DNA of 64,000 nucleotides from an uncultured Bacteroidia bacterium (GTDB lineage: Bacteria > Bacteroidota > Bacteroidia > Bacteroidales > F082), in assembly GCA_902785755.1 (NCBI GenBank), contig CACZZO010000004.1, positions 30,718 through 94,717 on the forward strand, given 5' to 3'. The notes under the pieces are model-generated. The model was not told the DNA's origin. It worked only from the letters and a program-made list of their open reading frames with translations, and did no database searches. A program made the position numbers and the translations under genes. Shown piece by piece: positions 1 through 8,739 of this stretch; the first letter of the stretch is position 1; every line of letters begins with the position of its first letter.

Positions 1-1103
1 AGGTAAGAACAAAATGGCATGATACGCGCCCCAAGCAATGAATGTCCAATTCGCGCCGTGCCAGAAACCGCTCAAGAGGAAAATGATGAAAGTGTTCCTA
101 ATGACTTTCCCTTTACTCACTCGGCTGCCGCCCAAAGGGATATACACATAATCCCTAAACCAAGTCGTCAAAGAAATATGCCACCTGCGCCAAAACTCAG
201 CAATGTCCCTGCTGAAATACGGCACATTGAAGTTCCGCATCAGCTTAATGCCGAACAACTTGGCCGTTCCTATGGCTATGTCGGAATAGCCCGAGAAGTC
301 GCCATAGATTTGGAAAGTGAAGAAGATGGCTGCAAGAAGCAAGGTGCTTCCTGTTTGTTCCGTGTAAGTCGAAAAAACTTGGTCCACATACACCGCGCAA
401 TTGTCAGCCACCACTATTTTCTTGAACAAGCCCCAAAGGATTTGACGCATACCGTCAACGGCGGTATCGTAATTGAACACCCTTTTCTTCAAAAACTGCG
501 GCAGAAGGTTGGTTGCCCGCTCAATGGGGCCGGCCACCAACTGCGGGAAAAACGAGATGAAGGCGAAAAAAGCAATGATGTCCTTGGTCGGTTCAATCTT
601 GCCTCGGTAAACGTCAATGGAATAAGACAAAGCTTGGAAAGTGTAGAATGAGATACCAACGGGGAGAATCACCTTCAGCAACAGCCCATCCGTGGAAATG
701 TGGAACAGTTGCGCAAACTCGGTAACGAAAAAGTCGTAAAACTTGAAGATGGCCAAAATCAGCAAATTCAAGACAATGTTGGTCGTGGTTATCAGCTTCT
801 TCCGTCTTTGTAACTTGTTGATTTCTAATGATTTACCCCCCCCGTTAAATTCGAGCCAATTTGCTGGTTCTCAACCCTTTGCATCAACATTCCACTACCC
901 CATGAGCAAAACGAGGTAAAGGCGATGAGCAGAAGGAAACGCCAATCCCACCAGCCGTAAAAGACATAACTCGCCACCACCACGAAAGCGTTCTGCAACC
1001 GCAACTGCCACTTCGACTTGCTGATGAAGCGGTCGAAGACGAACCAATAGAGCAGAAAGACTATCGGCAGAAATAGGGCGAATTGTATGGAGTTGAAGAG
1101 CAT
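1..1103 (-). pseudogene. MBOAT-family O-acyltransferase, copy A, out of frame and cut by window edge
   Basis: Membrane-bound O-acyltransferases of the AlgI/DltB type move acyl groups onto extracytoplasmic polysaccharides. Translation from ATG 1103 begins MLFNSIQFALFLPIVFLLYWF and runs parallel to copy B (2226-3663) until a run of eight G (coding strand, 836-843). There the frame shifts and stops after about 93 residues. Copy B has nine G at the same place and stays open. If one G is added the frame continues to the window edge and includes the family signature GFWHGAN. DNA similarity to copy B is high, judged by eye at about nine bases in ten. It has its own TAnnTTTG box (1125-1132). It is either a phase-off gene or a base-calling artefact in the homopolymer. 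The 3' end lies outside the window. Confidence 0.85.
836..843 (-). repeat. Poly-G8 tract in copy A MBOAT (frame-off state)
   Basis: Eight consecutive C on the + strand (G on the coding strand) in the codons after Leu-Thr. The matching tract in copy B, 3395-3403, has nine. The single-base difference alone decides whether the reading frame continues. Confidence 0.9.
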
Positions 1104-1124
1104 ATTCTTTGCGCTTTGCGGCGG

Positions 1125-1132
1125 CAAAGGTA
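1125..1132 (-). promoter_or_regulatory. Bacteroidota -7 box for MBOAT copy A
   Basis: Reads TACCTTTG on the minus strand, matching the TAnnTTTG consensus, about 22 bases before ATG 1103. The out-of-frame gene therefore appears to keep its own promoter. Confidence 0.6.
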
Positions 1133-1287
1133 CGACAAATTTTGTGGATATGCAAAGGAAAAGTTGAAGGTATTGGAATGTTGACTTCTTCGGAATGAAA
1201 CCCGAAATCTTATCACAAACGGCGAAATATAAAAAAGTGGTGAAGTTTGGGAATCTAAAGAAATCTGTTTGGAAAACAAGGACGCCC

Positions 1288-2226
1288 TCAGGGTTGGAGA
1301 ATACCAAGAGAATCTATTGCTTGAGCAAGTTCTATCGAAAATCTTTCTGCGGCTCTTGCATTCAAATGTGTCGCATTATAAAAATTAGCAGTATCACTAC
1401 AGATAGGCGAATCCCACCATGATAAAATGGGAATATCATATAATTGAGAAAAGAAATTGTACGTAATATACATTTCTTGCAAACCTTCTTCAGTAATCTT
1501 TTGTTGGGCTCCAGAATACAGTGGAGCATAAACAAACACAATGATAATGCCTTTGTTTCGACATTCTTTCAAGTATTCATTAAACAAGGAATTAGCGTTC
1601 GGATGATTGGTGAAACCGATTTTTCCAACATTTCCAAATTCTTTTCCATTCCAACTCCCAAATCCAGGCCTATATCCTTTATACATTTCCGATTTTGGCA
1701 TTTTATTCGGAATCCTCAATCCTTCCCTTATCATTTGCTCATATCCTGAATACCGAATTAATGGTACCAATCTCTCTACCTTACTAAAGCCTTCTCTCTC
1801 TTTAATCATTTCAAATAGTTCCTTATCAAAAAAATACGGAAGATATTGCTCTCTTTCAAATCCATTATCCACTCCTAATAAAAAACAGTCTATGTTTTGA
1901 ATAATCATTTTTGGCTTTCCATGCCTTTTCTCAAAAACACGGTATTTTATTATTTGTGAAATGATACCACGTCCATCAACACTTGCATTATAACTATTAA
2001 CATGCAATATACTATCTAATACACGGGTATCGTATTGAACTAAACCTCGGCTACTTCCCATAACAACTACATCATAATTTGTGCTATCAAAAAACGCCTC
2101 GTTCATTCCCCTGACCATAGTTGCTTTAGATTGATGTAAATTATTAGTTATCACTATATCTAATGAATACATTCCCATTAGTATGATGGCAAAAACAATA
2201 TTCGATTTAATCAAAAACTTTTTCAT
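1288..2226 (-). CDS. SGNH-hydrolase-like protein (AlgJ/AlgX/DUF1574 type), MBOAT partner
   Basis: A 312-residue protein with one N-terminal membrane segment (about residues 8-28), so probably anchored and facing the periplasm. VVVMGSSRG (about 54-62) resembles the GDSL/SGNH block I, and NATHLN near the C terminus resembles the block V D-x-x-H region, with Asn in place of Asp. Proteins of this kind work beside MBOAT acyltransferases in polysaccharide O-acetylation. Its ATG overlaps the stop of the preceding MBOAT fragment (TAATG at 2224-2228), as in coupled translation. The DNA is clearly more AT-rich than both MBOAT copies, suggesting separate origin. Overall sequence is divergent, so family placement is moderate. 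Confidence 0.6.
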   Translation of the reverse strand: MKKFLIKSNIVFAIILMGMYSLDIVITNNLHQSKATMVRGMNEAFFDSTNYDVVVMGSSRGLVQYDTRVLDSILHVNSYNASVDGRGIISQIIKYRVFEKRHGKPKMIIQNIDCFLLGVDNGFEREQYLPYFFDKELFEMIKEREGFSKVERLVPLIRYSGYEQMIREGLRIPNKMPKSEMYKGYRPGFGSWNGKEFGNVGKIGFTNHPNANSLFNEYLKECRNKGIIIVFVYAPLYSGAQQKITEEGLQEMYITYNFFSQLYDIPILSWWDSPICSDTANFYNATHLNARAAERFSIELAQAIDSLGILQP

Positions 2227-3663
2227 TAGAACTGGAAATAGATAAATGATTCATTAAACGCACCGTATACAAAAATCATCAACAGAGCAAATATATAATA
2301 ACCCCATCGGATCAAGAAAAACTTATCACCTATTTCCATACCATGAGACTTTTCTCTATGAACCCATTCAATTAGCAGCATAACAACGACATAAACCAAT
2401 GTTTTTCGGGGCAAACCTTCAAACACAAAAAATCTTGATGTAAATATCCCACAAACATATTCCCAAGCCATCCCAATGCTCTCCGCTCTAAAAATAATCC
2501 ACCCAAACACCGCCAAGAAAAATGTCAAAAGCATTTGACCTGCCTCTTTCAATGTTGGCAGGTAAGAACAAAATGGCATGATACGCGCCCCAAGCAATGA
2601 ATGTCCAATTCGCGCCGTGCCAGAAACCGCTCAAGAGGAAAATGATGAAAGTGTTCCTTACAACTTTCGCTTTCGAGACGCGGCTGCCGCCCAAAGGGAT
2701 ATAGACATAGTCGCGGAACCAAGTCGTCAAGGAAATGTGCCACCTGCGCCAAAACTCAGCAATGTCGCGGCTGAAATACGGCACATTGAAGTTCCGCATC
2801 AGCTTAATGCCGAACAACTTGGCCGTTCCTATGGCTATGTCGGAATAGCCCGAGAAGTCGCCGTAGATTTGGAAAGTGAAAAATATCGCGGCAAGAAGCA
2901 AGGTGCTTCCACTTTGGTATGTGTAGGTCTTGAACACTTCATCCACAAACACCGCGCAATTGTCAGCCACCACTATCTTCTTGAACAAACCCCAAAGGAT
3001 TTGGCGCATACCGTCAACGGCGGTGTCATAATCGAATTCCCTTTTCTTCAAAAACTGCGGCAAAAGGTTCGTCGCCCGCTCAATGGGGCCAGCCACCAAC
3101 TGCGGGAAGAACGAAATGAAAGCGAAGAAGGCGACAATGTCCTTGGTCGGCTCAATCTTGCCTCGGTAAACGTCGATGGAATAACTTAGGGCTTGGAAAG
3201 TGTAGAACGAGATTCCTACGGGAAGTATAACCTTTAGCAACAGCCCATCCGTGGAAATATGGAACAGTTGCGCAAACTCGGTGACGAAAAAGTCGTAATA
3301 CTTGAAGATGGCCAAAATCAGCAAATTCAAAACGATGTTGGCCGTGGTTATCAGCTTCTTTCGCCTTTGTAACTTATTGATTTCTAACGATTTACCCCCC
3401 CCCGTTAAATTCGGGTCAATTTGTTGGTTCTCAACCCTTTGCATCAACATTCCGCTGCCCCACGAGCAAAACGAAGTAAAAGCTATTAACAGCAAAAACC
3501 TCCAATCCCACCAGCCGTAGAACACATAACTCGCCACAACAACGAAAGCGTTCTGCAACCTTAATTGATACTTCGACTTGCTGATGAAGCGGTCGAAGAC
3601 GAACCAATAGAGCAGAAACACTATCGGCAGAAACAGGGCGAATTGTATGGAGTTGAAGAGCAT
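2226..3663 (-). pseudogene. MBOAT-family O-acyltransferase, copy B, frameshifted chimera
   Basis: Membrane-bound O-acyltransferase. The first frame (ATG 3663) is open for 391 residues and includes the PVGISFYTFQ and GFWHGANWTF segments, with the family histidine at about residue 349. After ILFLP (near 2560) it runs into unrelated sequence. The normal C-terminal part, LPTLKEAGQMLLTFFLAVFGWIIFRAE onward, is in another frame and ends at 2226. The residues usually found between these blocks (a loop of roughly 20) appear missing, so a deletion or recombination joint rather than a single-base slip is likely. Upstream of the joint the DNA matches copy A; downstream it is AT-rich like the SGNH gene. 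The split could also yield two polypeptides. Promoter box at 3686-3693. Confidence 0.8.
3395..3403 (-). repeat. Poly-G9 tract in copy B MBOAT (in-frame state)
   Basis: Nine consecutive C on the + strand, coding for part of Thr-Gly-Gly-Gly-Lys at about residues 86-90. Equivalent to the eight-base tract at 836-843. Confidence 0.9.
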
Positions 3664-3685
3664 AAACAGTTTGGTTTTGCGGGCG

Positions 3686-3693
3686 CAAAATTA
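3686..3693 (-). promoter_or_regulatory. Bacteroidota -7 box for MBOAT copy B
   Basis: TAATTTTG on the minus strand, 23 bases before ATG 3663, matching TAnnTTTG. It lies in the divergent spacer shared with the ROK kinase. Confidence 0.6.
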
Positions 3694-3773
3694 CAATTTT
3701 TTTGGGTCAGGTATTATTTTTCCTTCCATTTCCACCAAATTTCCGTATTTTCGCCAATTCAAAACAACGAATT

Positions 3774-4724
3774 ATGAACACTTATTCCATTGGAATCGAC
3801 ATTGGCGGCACCAACACTGACATCGGACTGGTGCGCGACGATGGCCGTTGCATGGCCAAGAAAAACCTTCCCACCAACAAGTATTATGACGCATCTGTTT
3901 ATGTGTCAGATATTTGCGATAAAATCAAAGACCTAATGGGCGAAAACGAAGTAACTGCCATCGATGGCATCGGTATTGCGGCTCCGGCGGGCAATTTCTA
4001 CACGGGCTGCATTGAGAACGCCACCAACCTCAACTTCAAGGGAGTCATCGACCTTGCCGCGATGTTCCACGACCATTTGGATGTGCCCGTAGTCGTTTCC
4101 AATGACGCGAATGCGGCTGCCTACGGCGAACTGGTTTACGGCGGTGCCAAGGGTATGAAACATTTTGTGATGTTCACCCTCGGCACGGGCGTGGGCAGCG
4201 GCATTGTGGTGGACGGTAAGTTGGTTCATGGCAAGACTGGCGGCGCAGGCGAACTCGGACACGCCATCCTCATCCCCGAAGGTCGCCCTTGCGGTTGCGG
4301 ACGGAAAGGCTGCCTCGAAACCTATACTTCCGCTACGGGCATTCGGCGCACAGCACTCGAAATGATGGAAGCCATTCCTGATTATGACGGGGCACTTCGA
4401 AAAGTCGACCCAAAGGAACTGACGAGCAAAACGGTTGGCGATGCGGCCAAATACGGTGACCCGTTGGCCATCAAGGTTTTTGAAAAGACTGGCTATTGGT
4501 TAGGAATTGCCCTGGCCAATGCCGTGGCCTTCAGCGGCCCAGAGGCCATCTTCCTGATGGGAGGTCCCGTGAAAGCGGGAGAAATACTGCTAAAACCTAC
4601 CCGTGAATCGTTCAAGAAGCACTTGTGCTTTGTTTATGATGGCAACGTCGACATTCGTGTTTCCGAACTGCCTGATAATGATGCGGCTATCCTCGGCGCA
4701 GCGGCTTTGACGAAGGCGAAATGA
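3774..4724 (+). CDS. ROK-family sugar kinase (glucokinase-like)
   Basis: A 316-residue cytoplasmic kinase expected to phosphorylate glucose or a related hexose with ATP. IGIDIGGTNTDIGLV at 6-20 is the ATP-phosphate loop. NDANAAAYGE carries the catalytic base at D111. GELGH ends with zinc ligand H163, and CGCGRKGCLE supplies C173, C175 and C180, the ROK zinc signature. The ATG at 3774 is chosen because the longer in-frame start would place the fold behind about 24 non-homologous residues that overlap a likely promoter (TATTTTCG near 3747). Repressor-type ROK proteins have an N-terminal HTH, absent here, so this is an enzyme. Substrate cannot be fixed from sequence. The upstream neighbour is divergent and unrelated. 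Confidence 0.9.
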   Translation: MNTYSIGIDIGGTNTDIGLVRDDGRCMAKKNLPTNKYYDASVYVSDICDKIKDLMGENEVTAIDGIGIAAPAGNFYTGCIENATNLNFKGVIDLAAMFHDHLDVPVVVSNDANAAAYGELVYGGAKGMKHFVMFTLGTGVGSGIVVDGKLVHGKTGGAGELGHAILIPEGRPCGCGRKGCLETYTSATGIRRTALEMMEAIPDYDGALRKVDPKELTSKTVGDAAKYGDPLAIKVFEKTGYWLGIALANAVAFSGPEAIFLMGGPVKAGEILLKPTRESFKKHLCFVYDGNVDIRVSELPDNDAAILGAAALTKAK

Positions 4725-4755
4725 TTTGATTTACAAGTTGTTTACTCGCAAGAAC

Positions 4756-5670
4756 TCAATTTTTGAAATTCCTATCCAAGAATTCCTGCGCCTCGTGCAT
4801 ACCACCATCGCGGGCTTTCTGCATCAACAATTTGGCGTAGGTTTGGTCTTGCTGCACGCCGTTTCCTGTGTAATATAAGATGCCCAAGCGATACTGCGCG
4901 TTAGAAATGTTCTTGTCGGCAGCGGCAGTATAGTTTTCGACGGCCTTGGCCAAATCTTTCTCCACACCAATACCGTAATAATAACAATCACCCATTTGCG
5001 AGAGCACGTAGGCATTGCCTGCTTCGGCAGCATCTTTCCACCATTTGAGGGCTGCTTTTTCGTCCTTTGCAGTTCCCATCCCGTAAAAATAACAGTTTCC
5101 AAGGTTGAGCATGGCTTGGTCGTCCTTTCCATTCGCACCTTTTTTATACCATTCAAAGGCCTTGTTCAGGTCGACCTTCACGCCGTTTCCCATGCGATAA
5201 AAGTTCCCCAAAGCATTGCAAGCGGCGGGAAATTCCTTTTCGGCGGCCTTGGAGTACCATTTGTAGGCCTGCGCCACATTCTTTTCAACGCCCCAGCCAT
5301 TTTCGTAGCAAAGCCCGTAAAGATAAACAAACTCGGTTTTGTCCTGTTCGGCGCGATTGCGGATGGTATCAATGCGCTCTGTAAGTTGGTCCTGAAGGGA
5401 TTTTCTCCCCATATTCAACTGACTGAAATCAAGCGGTTTGCCTTCTTCCAACTTCAAGACTGGCCCATCGGATGAGCCTGTAGTTGCTGTTTGGTCAAAA
5501 TCACCTTTGGGTTGCACAGGAACATTCTGCATGGGAGCCACTGGCACACCTTTGGGAACAATCGTTTCTTTCTCTTGAACTTGACGCTGTTCTTTCTTGT
5601 CTTTGTTTTCATTCTGTCCGCAGGCCGCAAAGGTCAAGGCCACGGCACAAAGGAAAAGGAACTTTTTCAT
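4756..5670 (-). CDS. Sel1-repeat (TPR-like) lipoprotein
   Basis: A 304-residue lipoprotein: basic start, hydrophobic stretch and lipobox ending at C17 (TFAAC). After a charged low-complexity linker (about 18-100), roughly five Sel1 repeats follow. They show the pattern A..WY.KAA..G...A...LG..Y..G.GV..D and cover about 115-295. Such solenoids act as scaffolds for protein interactions in the envelope; no enzyme domain is visible. It converges with the ROK kinase, with about 30 bases between the stops and no evident hairpin. Partner unknown. Confidence 0.85.
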   Translation of the reverse strand: MKKFLFLCAVALTFAACGQNENKDKKEQRQVQEKETIVPKGVPVAPMQNVPVQPKGDFDQTATTGSSDGPVLKLEEGKPLDFSQLNMGRKSLQDQLTERIDTIRNRAEQDKTEFVYLYGLCYENGWGVEKNVAQAYKWYSKAAEKEFPAACNALGNFYRMGNGVKVDLNKAFEWYKKGANGKDDQAMLNLGNCYFYGMGTAKDEKAALKWWKDAAEAGNAYVLSQMGDCYYYGIGVEKDLAKAVENYTAAADKNISNAQYRLGILYYTGNGVQQDQTYAKLLMQKARDGGMHEAQEFLDRNFKN

Positions 5671-5699
5671 TTTTCGTCACGATTTAGGGCGCAAAAATA

Positions 5700-5850
5700 C
5701 ACTTTTTTTCTCACGCAGAAAGCGCAGAAATATTTGAAGCCTGACAGATAGTTTTTCTCACGCAGAATACGCTGAATTATGGGAAACCTGCTTGACACTG
5801 GCTTTACTTCGCTTTGCGCTTCTGCGAGTTCAGCGGATTCTGCGTGAAAT
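5700..5850. repeat. Dispersed CACGCAGAA-type repeats, two direct and one inverted
   Basis: TTTCTCACGCAGAA occurs at 5707-5720 and again at 5754-5767; the inverse TTCTGCGTGAAA is at 5838-5849. Degenerate GCGCAGAA/CGCTGAA units lie between. Such units recur in intergenic DNA of Bacteroidota. A minus-strand ORF of 68 codons across them is not believed to be a gene. Confidence 0.65.
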
Positions 5851-5856
5851 AATACA

Positions 5857-5872
5857 AATTTCACGTGAAACA
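5857..5872. promoter_or_regulatory. parS-like palindrome (14 of 16 bases)
   Basis: AATTTCACGTGAAACA compared with the widely conserved ParB site TGTTTCACGTGAAACA: two mismatches at the left edge and an intact 12-base palindromic core TTTCACGTGAAA. It sits directly after the TonB receptor stop codon (5874-5876). Confidence 0.5.
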
Positions 5873-5873
5873 A

Positions 5874-8111
5874 TTACTTTATCGAGAACCTCACACCCAA
5901 ATATGCACGCACCCCGGAAAGCGGTCCCCAAACCATCGAAGCATCGAAATCTTCACTCATAGGATTTTCGGCTGAGATGATGGGATATTTCTGCGTGTAG
6001 TTGGTCAAGTTCTCGCCTCCTATGTAGATTTCCCAACACTTACCCAACTTCTTCATAACCTGAGCGTTCATAATGACATAAAAAGGAGAACGCCTAATAT
6101 CTTGTCCGTGGGCCACGGCGGTGGCGTTGCCGCTCAAATCGGGCACTCGGCTGTCGCCGTTGAATTGTGTCGTGAAGTCGAACTGCCAAGTGCCGGGCGC
6201 GTACGACATCGTGACCAAACCCTTGTAACGGTTCACGAAAGGCTTCTCTCTCAAAGTGTCGTTGATGGTCATTTTCACATCGTTGTAGCGGAAAGCCAAA
6301 GTCAGGTCGAAGTCCTTGAAAATCTCGCAATTGGCCTCAATTTGGGCACTGTTGGAATAGGATTTCCCGTCGAGGTTGTAAATGCGGACTTGGTGCGCAT
6401 CGGCATCGCGGTCGAGGACGATTTGGTTGATGAAATCAGTGCGATAGAAATCAGCAGAAAGCGTGAGTTCGCGCCAACCGATATGGAAGTCTTTGGTCAA
6501 ATTAATGCCGTAGTTCCAAGCCTCTTCCATCTTGGGCGTGTCCAAAAAGACGATTTGTCGCGCAGAAGCCAACATCGTGGAGTTTTCGGCCAACACATTG
6601 GGTGAACGGTAGCCTTTGCCCGCCGAAACCCTTATTGCAAAGTCATCGTGGGTCTTGAAGCGTATATGCAGGCGCGGCGTGTAGAGCATCTTTTTGTAAT
6701 AGGTGTTGTAGTCGGCACGGAAGCCCGCAATCACGCTCCAATGGTGGTCGTCGTTGAAGACATACTCGGCAAACACTCCGGGAACTTGCTCAACGCGCAG
6801 GAAAGAGCTGTCTTTCAAGTGTTCATCGTATTTGTCGTAAGTATAACTGGCACCCACGGAATAGGTGTGATGGTCGTTGACGATGTAGGAGTCAAACAAT
6901 AAATTGGCATAATAGGAAAGTTGGTTGGCGTTGTAATCGGTGAGGCCGTAATAAGAGTCCATCTTGTGGTAAGTCACTTGCTGTTGCAGTCCGAGGCTGG
7001 TGTCTTTGCGGTCGAAGTGGTAGCCACACTTGGCAAAAGCCTCGTAACGCTCGGTGTTGATGCCGATGCCGTACAGGTTGTAGCCTTCATCCAAACGGTG
7101 CTTCGGGTCGAAGTCCATTTGTCCGCCAAGGCGGGTTTCCTTCAAGGCCTTTATCCCCAACTTGCATCCGAAATGCCCGATATGGGGATGGTTATAGCGC
7201 AGAAACACATTGTATTGTGTGGTCATCGGGTCGTCCAAGAAGGTGTCGCCGTTATCGTCCATCTTCATGAAATTGTGACTCACATGGCCGAAAAGCATGA
7301 TACCGTCGTTTTTCCCCACCTTGACGCGACCGTTGAAGTTGAAATCCGTCATCAGCATTGAGTTGGCATAAAGGTTGAAAAACACTTTCTCGCTCTTGTT
7401 GGGCAAGGGTTCCTTGTAATCCACGTTAATTTGCCCCGTGATAGATTCATAACCATTTCTGACAGAGGAAGTTCCTTTGGAAACCTGAATTCCGTTCATC
7501 CAAGTGCCGGGCACATAGTTCAGGCCGAAAGTGGACGCCAAACCACGGAAATTGGGGATGATTTCGGTCATCATTTGGGTGTAGATACCACTCAACCCAA
7601 GCAGTTGGATTTGCTTGGCGCCTGTGACGGCATCGCTGTAGTTCACATCCACCGAAGCATTGTTCTCGAAACTGCCCGCAAGGGTGCAACAAGCAGCGCG
7701 TTTGAGGCTTTCCGAAGTGATGTTTTGCACGGCCATCGGCGTGATGGGATTGATGTAGGAAGCCTTCTCTCGTGCCGCGATTTCCACTTCGTTGAGTATA
7801 TGTGCGGAATTGAAAATGTGGTCGTAATGCGCGGGCTCCACCATGTGGTGGATGGTGTCGTTCTCGTAGCTGATGCAACTGAACACGAGGCAGCCGATGC
7901 GCTCGTGCAGCGGGATTTTGTAATGTCCGTGGGCATCAGTCACAACGCCCTCGTTGACGATTTTCCAATACACGTTCACGCCCGGCAGCGGGGTTTTCTC
8001 GCCGTTTTCGTTCTGTTCATAAACCGTGCCCTCAATGAAGCCTTGGGCGAAGGCGGTGGTGGCGAAGGCCATTAATAATAAGATGATAAAGGTTATTTTG
8101 TTGGTTTTCAT
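5874..8111 (-). CDS. TonB-dependent outer-membrane receptor
   Basis: About 745 residues. A signal peptide ends in TTAFAQ (about 22), followed by a CarboxypepD_reg-like beta domain (GTVYEQNENGEKTPLPGVNVYW, about 27-110). A plug region with QLLGLSGIYTQ and GTSSVRNGYESITGQINVDYKEP comes next, then a long beta-barrel ending in aromatic-rich VRAYLGVRFSIK. It imports a ligand across the outer membrane using TonB-ExbBD. ATG 8111 gives a normal Lys-rich signal peptide; an upstream ATG at 8126 is possible. The next gene upstream is an HYC_CC_PP protein on the same strand, a pairing often met near metal-uptake or copper genes, so a metal complex ligand is plausible but unproven. Confidence 0.9.
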   Translation of the reverse strand: MKTNKITFIILLLMAFATTAFAQGFIEGTVYEQNENGEKTPLPGVNVYWKIVNEGVVTDAHGHYKIPLHERIGCLVFSCISYENDTIHHMVEPAHYDHIFNSAHILNEVEIAAREKASYINPITPMAVQNITSESLKRAACCTLAGSFENNASVDVNYSDAVTGAKQIQLLGLSGIYTQMMTEIIPNFRGLASTFGLNYVPGTWMNGIQVSKGTSSVRNGYESITGQINVDYKEPLPNKSEKVFFNLYANSMLMTDFNFNGRVKVGKNDGIMLFGHVSHNFMKMDDNGDTFLDDPMTTQYNVFLRYNHPHIGHFGCKLGIKALKETRLGGQMDFDPKHRLDEGYNLYGIGINTERYEAFAKCGYHFDRKDTSLGLQQQVTYHKMDSYYGLTDYNANQLSYYANLLFDSYIVNDHHTYSVGASYTYDKYDEHLKDSSFLRVEQVPGVFAEYVFNDDHHWSVIAGFRADYNTYYKKMLYTPRLHIRFKTHDDFAIRVSAGKGYRSPNVLAENSTMLASARQIVFLDTPKMEEAWNYGINLTKDFHIGWRELTLSADFYRTDFINQIVLDRDADAHQVRIYNLDGKSYSNSAQIEANCEIFKDFDLTLAFRYNDVKMTINDTLREKPFVNRYKGLVTMSYAPGTWQFDFTTQFNGDSRVPDLSGNATAVAHGQDIRRSPFYVIMNAQVMKKLGKCWEIYIGGENLTNYTQKYPIISAENPMSEDFDASMVWGPLSGVRAYLGVRFSIK

Positions 8112-8141
8112 AATTCTATAATTCAAGATTTAAAACTGGGT

Positions 8142-8169
8142 TTGTAGGGCTGTCACACCGTGGCAGCCG
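8142..8169. repeat. Dispersed palindromic repeat half (TTGTAGGGCTGTC family)
   Basis: Starts TTGTAGGGCTGTCACACC and continues GTGGCAGCCG, identical over 28 bases to 9952-9979. Here the matching inverted arm is not evident; GGATTTGCAATCC just downstream forms its own small hairpin. It lies between the TonB receptor and the HYC_CC_PP gene. Confidence 0.75.
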
Positions 8170-8226
8170 AAAAATGCAACGATGCACCTCTGTTTTGCCG
8201 GATTTGCAATCCGACAGAACGAAGAA

Positions 8227-8688
8227 TCAGAAAACCAAAGGATTGAGTCGCAAGGAAGAGAAAAACACCAACCTGTCTCTTGAGGACTGGAAAGGTGGAA
8301 TTTTTCGCACCGTGAAATGCAGCAACGCCAGTTTTGCCTTCGGCATCAAATCATGAAAGCCGAGATTGATCAAAACATAAGGCTGAAAATGCACATTCAA
8401 GTACTTTTCGATTGAAAAAACATAGTTGCCCGCGAACTGGATTTTGCTCTCGAAATCCTCGCAACAGCACTTTGCATCGAACTGGATTTCATGCGGTTGT
8501 GCAAAATTGGCTTCGTGTTCGTGTTCATGCCCAATGCAATGCAGGCACGATTCAGCCGACTCCCCGAAGTTTCCCGAAAGGCGATGCTCCGCCGTGCAAT
8601 AGTGGTATTTTACGTCCCAACCTATGGAAACGAAAAGCACCACGAGAGCCATCAAAAAAGAGCCGAATTGAAGCAGGCGTTTTTTCAT
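8227..8688 (-). CDS. HYC_CC_PP family protein, small Cys/His-rich exported protein
   Basis: A 153-residue protein with an N-terminal hydrophobic segment (about 8-24), then HYC at 29-31, C48-x-x-C51, a His-rich stretch HEHEHE (54-59) and CCC at 74-76. These are hallmarks of the HYC_CC_PP family and suggest metal or thiol handling in the envelope. It precedes the TonB receptor on the same strand, so co-transcription is likely, though about 115 bases including a dispersed repeat separate them. A TACTTTTG box (rc of 8694-8701) is only six bases before the ATG, so the leader would be very short. Confidence 0.7.
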   Translation of the reverse strand: MKKRLLQFGSFLMALVVLFVSIGWDVKYHYCTAEHRLSGNFGESAESCLHCIGHEHEHEANFAQPHEIQFDAKCCCEDFESKIQFAGNYVFSIEKYLNVHFQPYVLINLGFHDLMPKAKLALLHFTVRKIPPFQSSRDRLVFFSSLRLNPLVF

Positions 8689-8693
8689 GGGCG

Positions 8694-8701
8694 CAAAAGT
8701 A
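8694..8701 (-). promoter_or_regulatory. Bacteroidota -7 box upstream of the HYC_CC_PP gene
   Basis: TACTTTTG on the minus strand, immediately before ATG 8688; implies a nearly leaderless or very short 5' UTR. Confidence 0.5.
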
Positions 8702-8739
8702 CAAAATTAATCAAGATTTGGGCAAAAGGAATATCACTT

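Noticed and set aside
836..843. Reading copy A as a simple assembly error only
   Set aside because: Possible, but the tract differs by one base exactly at a homopolymer in two otherwise distinguishable copies; reported as a candidate switch with the caveat instead of being dismissed.
825..1307. Longer start (160 codons) for MBOAT copy A
   Set aside because: The extra N-terminal residues run over the promoter and are absent in copy B; the real start is ATG 1103.
1444..1900. Two plus-strand ORFs opposite the SGNH-like gene
   Set aside because: No signal, motif or promoter; the opposite strand has a coherent protein with overlap to the previous gene.
5667..5873. A 68-codon minus-strand ORF before the Sel1 lipoprotein
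   Set aside because: It translates the CACGCAGAA dispersed repeats and the parS-like palindrome; no homologous protein pattern.
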